Assembly: GCA_023386865.1 (NCBI GenBank)
Contig: JAEWIV010000167.1
Span: 1-15,372, forward strand
Source of the DNA: Pseudomonadota bacterium
GTDB taxonomy: Bacteria; Pseudomonadota; Alphaproteobacteria; Reyranellales; Reyranellaceae
Length of the DNA: 15,372 bases
Direction of reading: 5' to 3'
A model generated the notes under the pieces. That model ran no database searches and was not told where the DNA came from. It worked only from the letters and a program-made list of their open reading frames with translations. Each line of letters starts with the position of its first letter. Position 1 is the first letter of the stretch. The position numbers were made by a program, and so were the translations under genes. Positions 15,297-15,372 of the stretch are shown here, one piece after another.

Positions 15297-15325
15297 TTGT
15301 CATCCTGAGCGCAGCGAAGGACCTC
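15297..15325. repeat. Short intergenic sequence of a widespread bacterial repeat type
   Basis: The stretch TGTCATCCTGAGCGCAGCGA followed by AGGACCTC, just after the glycosylase stop, is the type of sequence I recognise from intergenic repeats in many GC-rich bacterial genomes (TGTCATCCTGAGC-x-GAGCGAAGGA-like). Only one copy is seen here. The window ends before a possible inverted partner. Confidence 0.45.
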
Positions 15326-15372
15326 ATGCCGGTGGCAAGCGGCGACGAGGTGCGTGTCGGGGCGGAGGGCCG

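Overview
The window comes from a GC-rich bacterial chromosome. Codon third positions are strongly G/C, genes are tightly packed, and GTG and TTG starts are common. The gene types (an ABC-type polysaccharide export locus, a single-domain receiver protein, a DUF2161-type nuclease-like protein, a transglutaminase-like protease) suggest an alphaproteobacterium. That placement is inference; there is no rRNA or other marker gene here.

Layout. Everything from 1 to 10195 is read on the minus strand and everything from 10301 to 15287 on the plus strand. The two halves diverge across a 105-bp gap.

Left half, 1-8037 (minus): a seven-gene surface polysaccharide operon, read right to left. It begins with a membrane-anchored protein of unknown function, then an O-antigen ligase/polymerase-like membrane protein, a polyprenyl-phosphate sugar-1-phosphate transferase that starts the glycan, an asparagine-synthetase-type amidotransferase, a GT4 glycosyltransferase, and an ABC-2 permease with its ATPase. 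The ATPase is cut by the left edge at its Walker B glutamate. Most junctions overlap or are a few bases apart. The likely scheme is chain initiation on undecaprenyl phosphate, sugar addition, possible amidation of a sugar acid, export by the ABC pair, and ligation or polymerisation on the periplasmic side. The 107-bp leader (8038-8144) holds two perfect inverted repeats.

Middle, 8145-10195 (minus): a transglutaminase-like cysteine protease, a DUF2161 PD-(D/E)XK protein with a C-terminal winged-helix-like region, and a CheY-like receiver whose end overlaps the DUF2161 gene by 68 nt.

Right half, 10301-15287 (plus): an amidase and an enolase-superfamily dehydratase/racemase joined by a GTGA overlap (probably one catabolic route), a small membrane-anchored protein, a secreted trypsin/V8-fold protein whose catalytic histidine position is arginine, and a YcaQ/AlkX-type winged-helix DNA glycosylase. 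A short sequence of a widespread intergenic repeat type lies at the right edge.

No tRNA, rRNA, CRISPR array, insertion sequence or phage gene was found. The points most worth a second look are the putative pseudo-protease, the double dyad upstream of the polysaccharide operon, and the uncharacterised amidase/enolase-superfamily pair.
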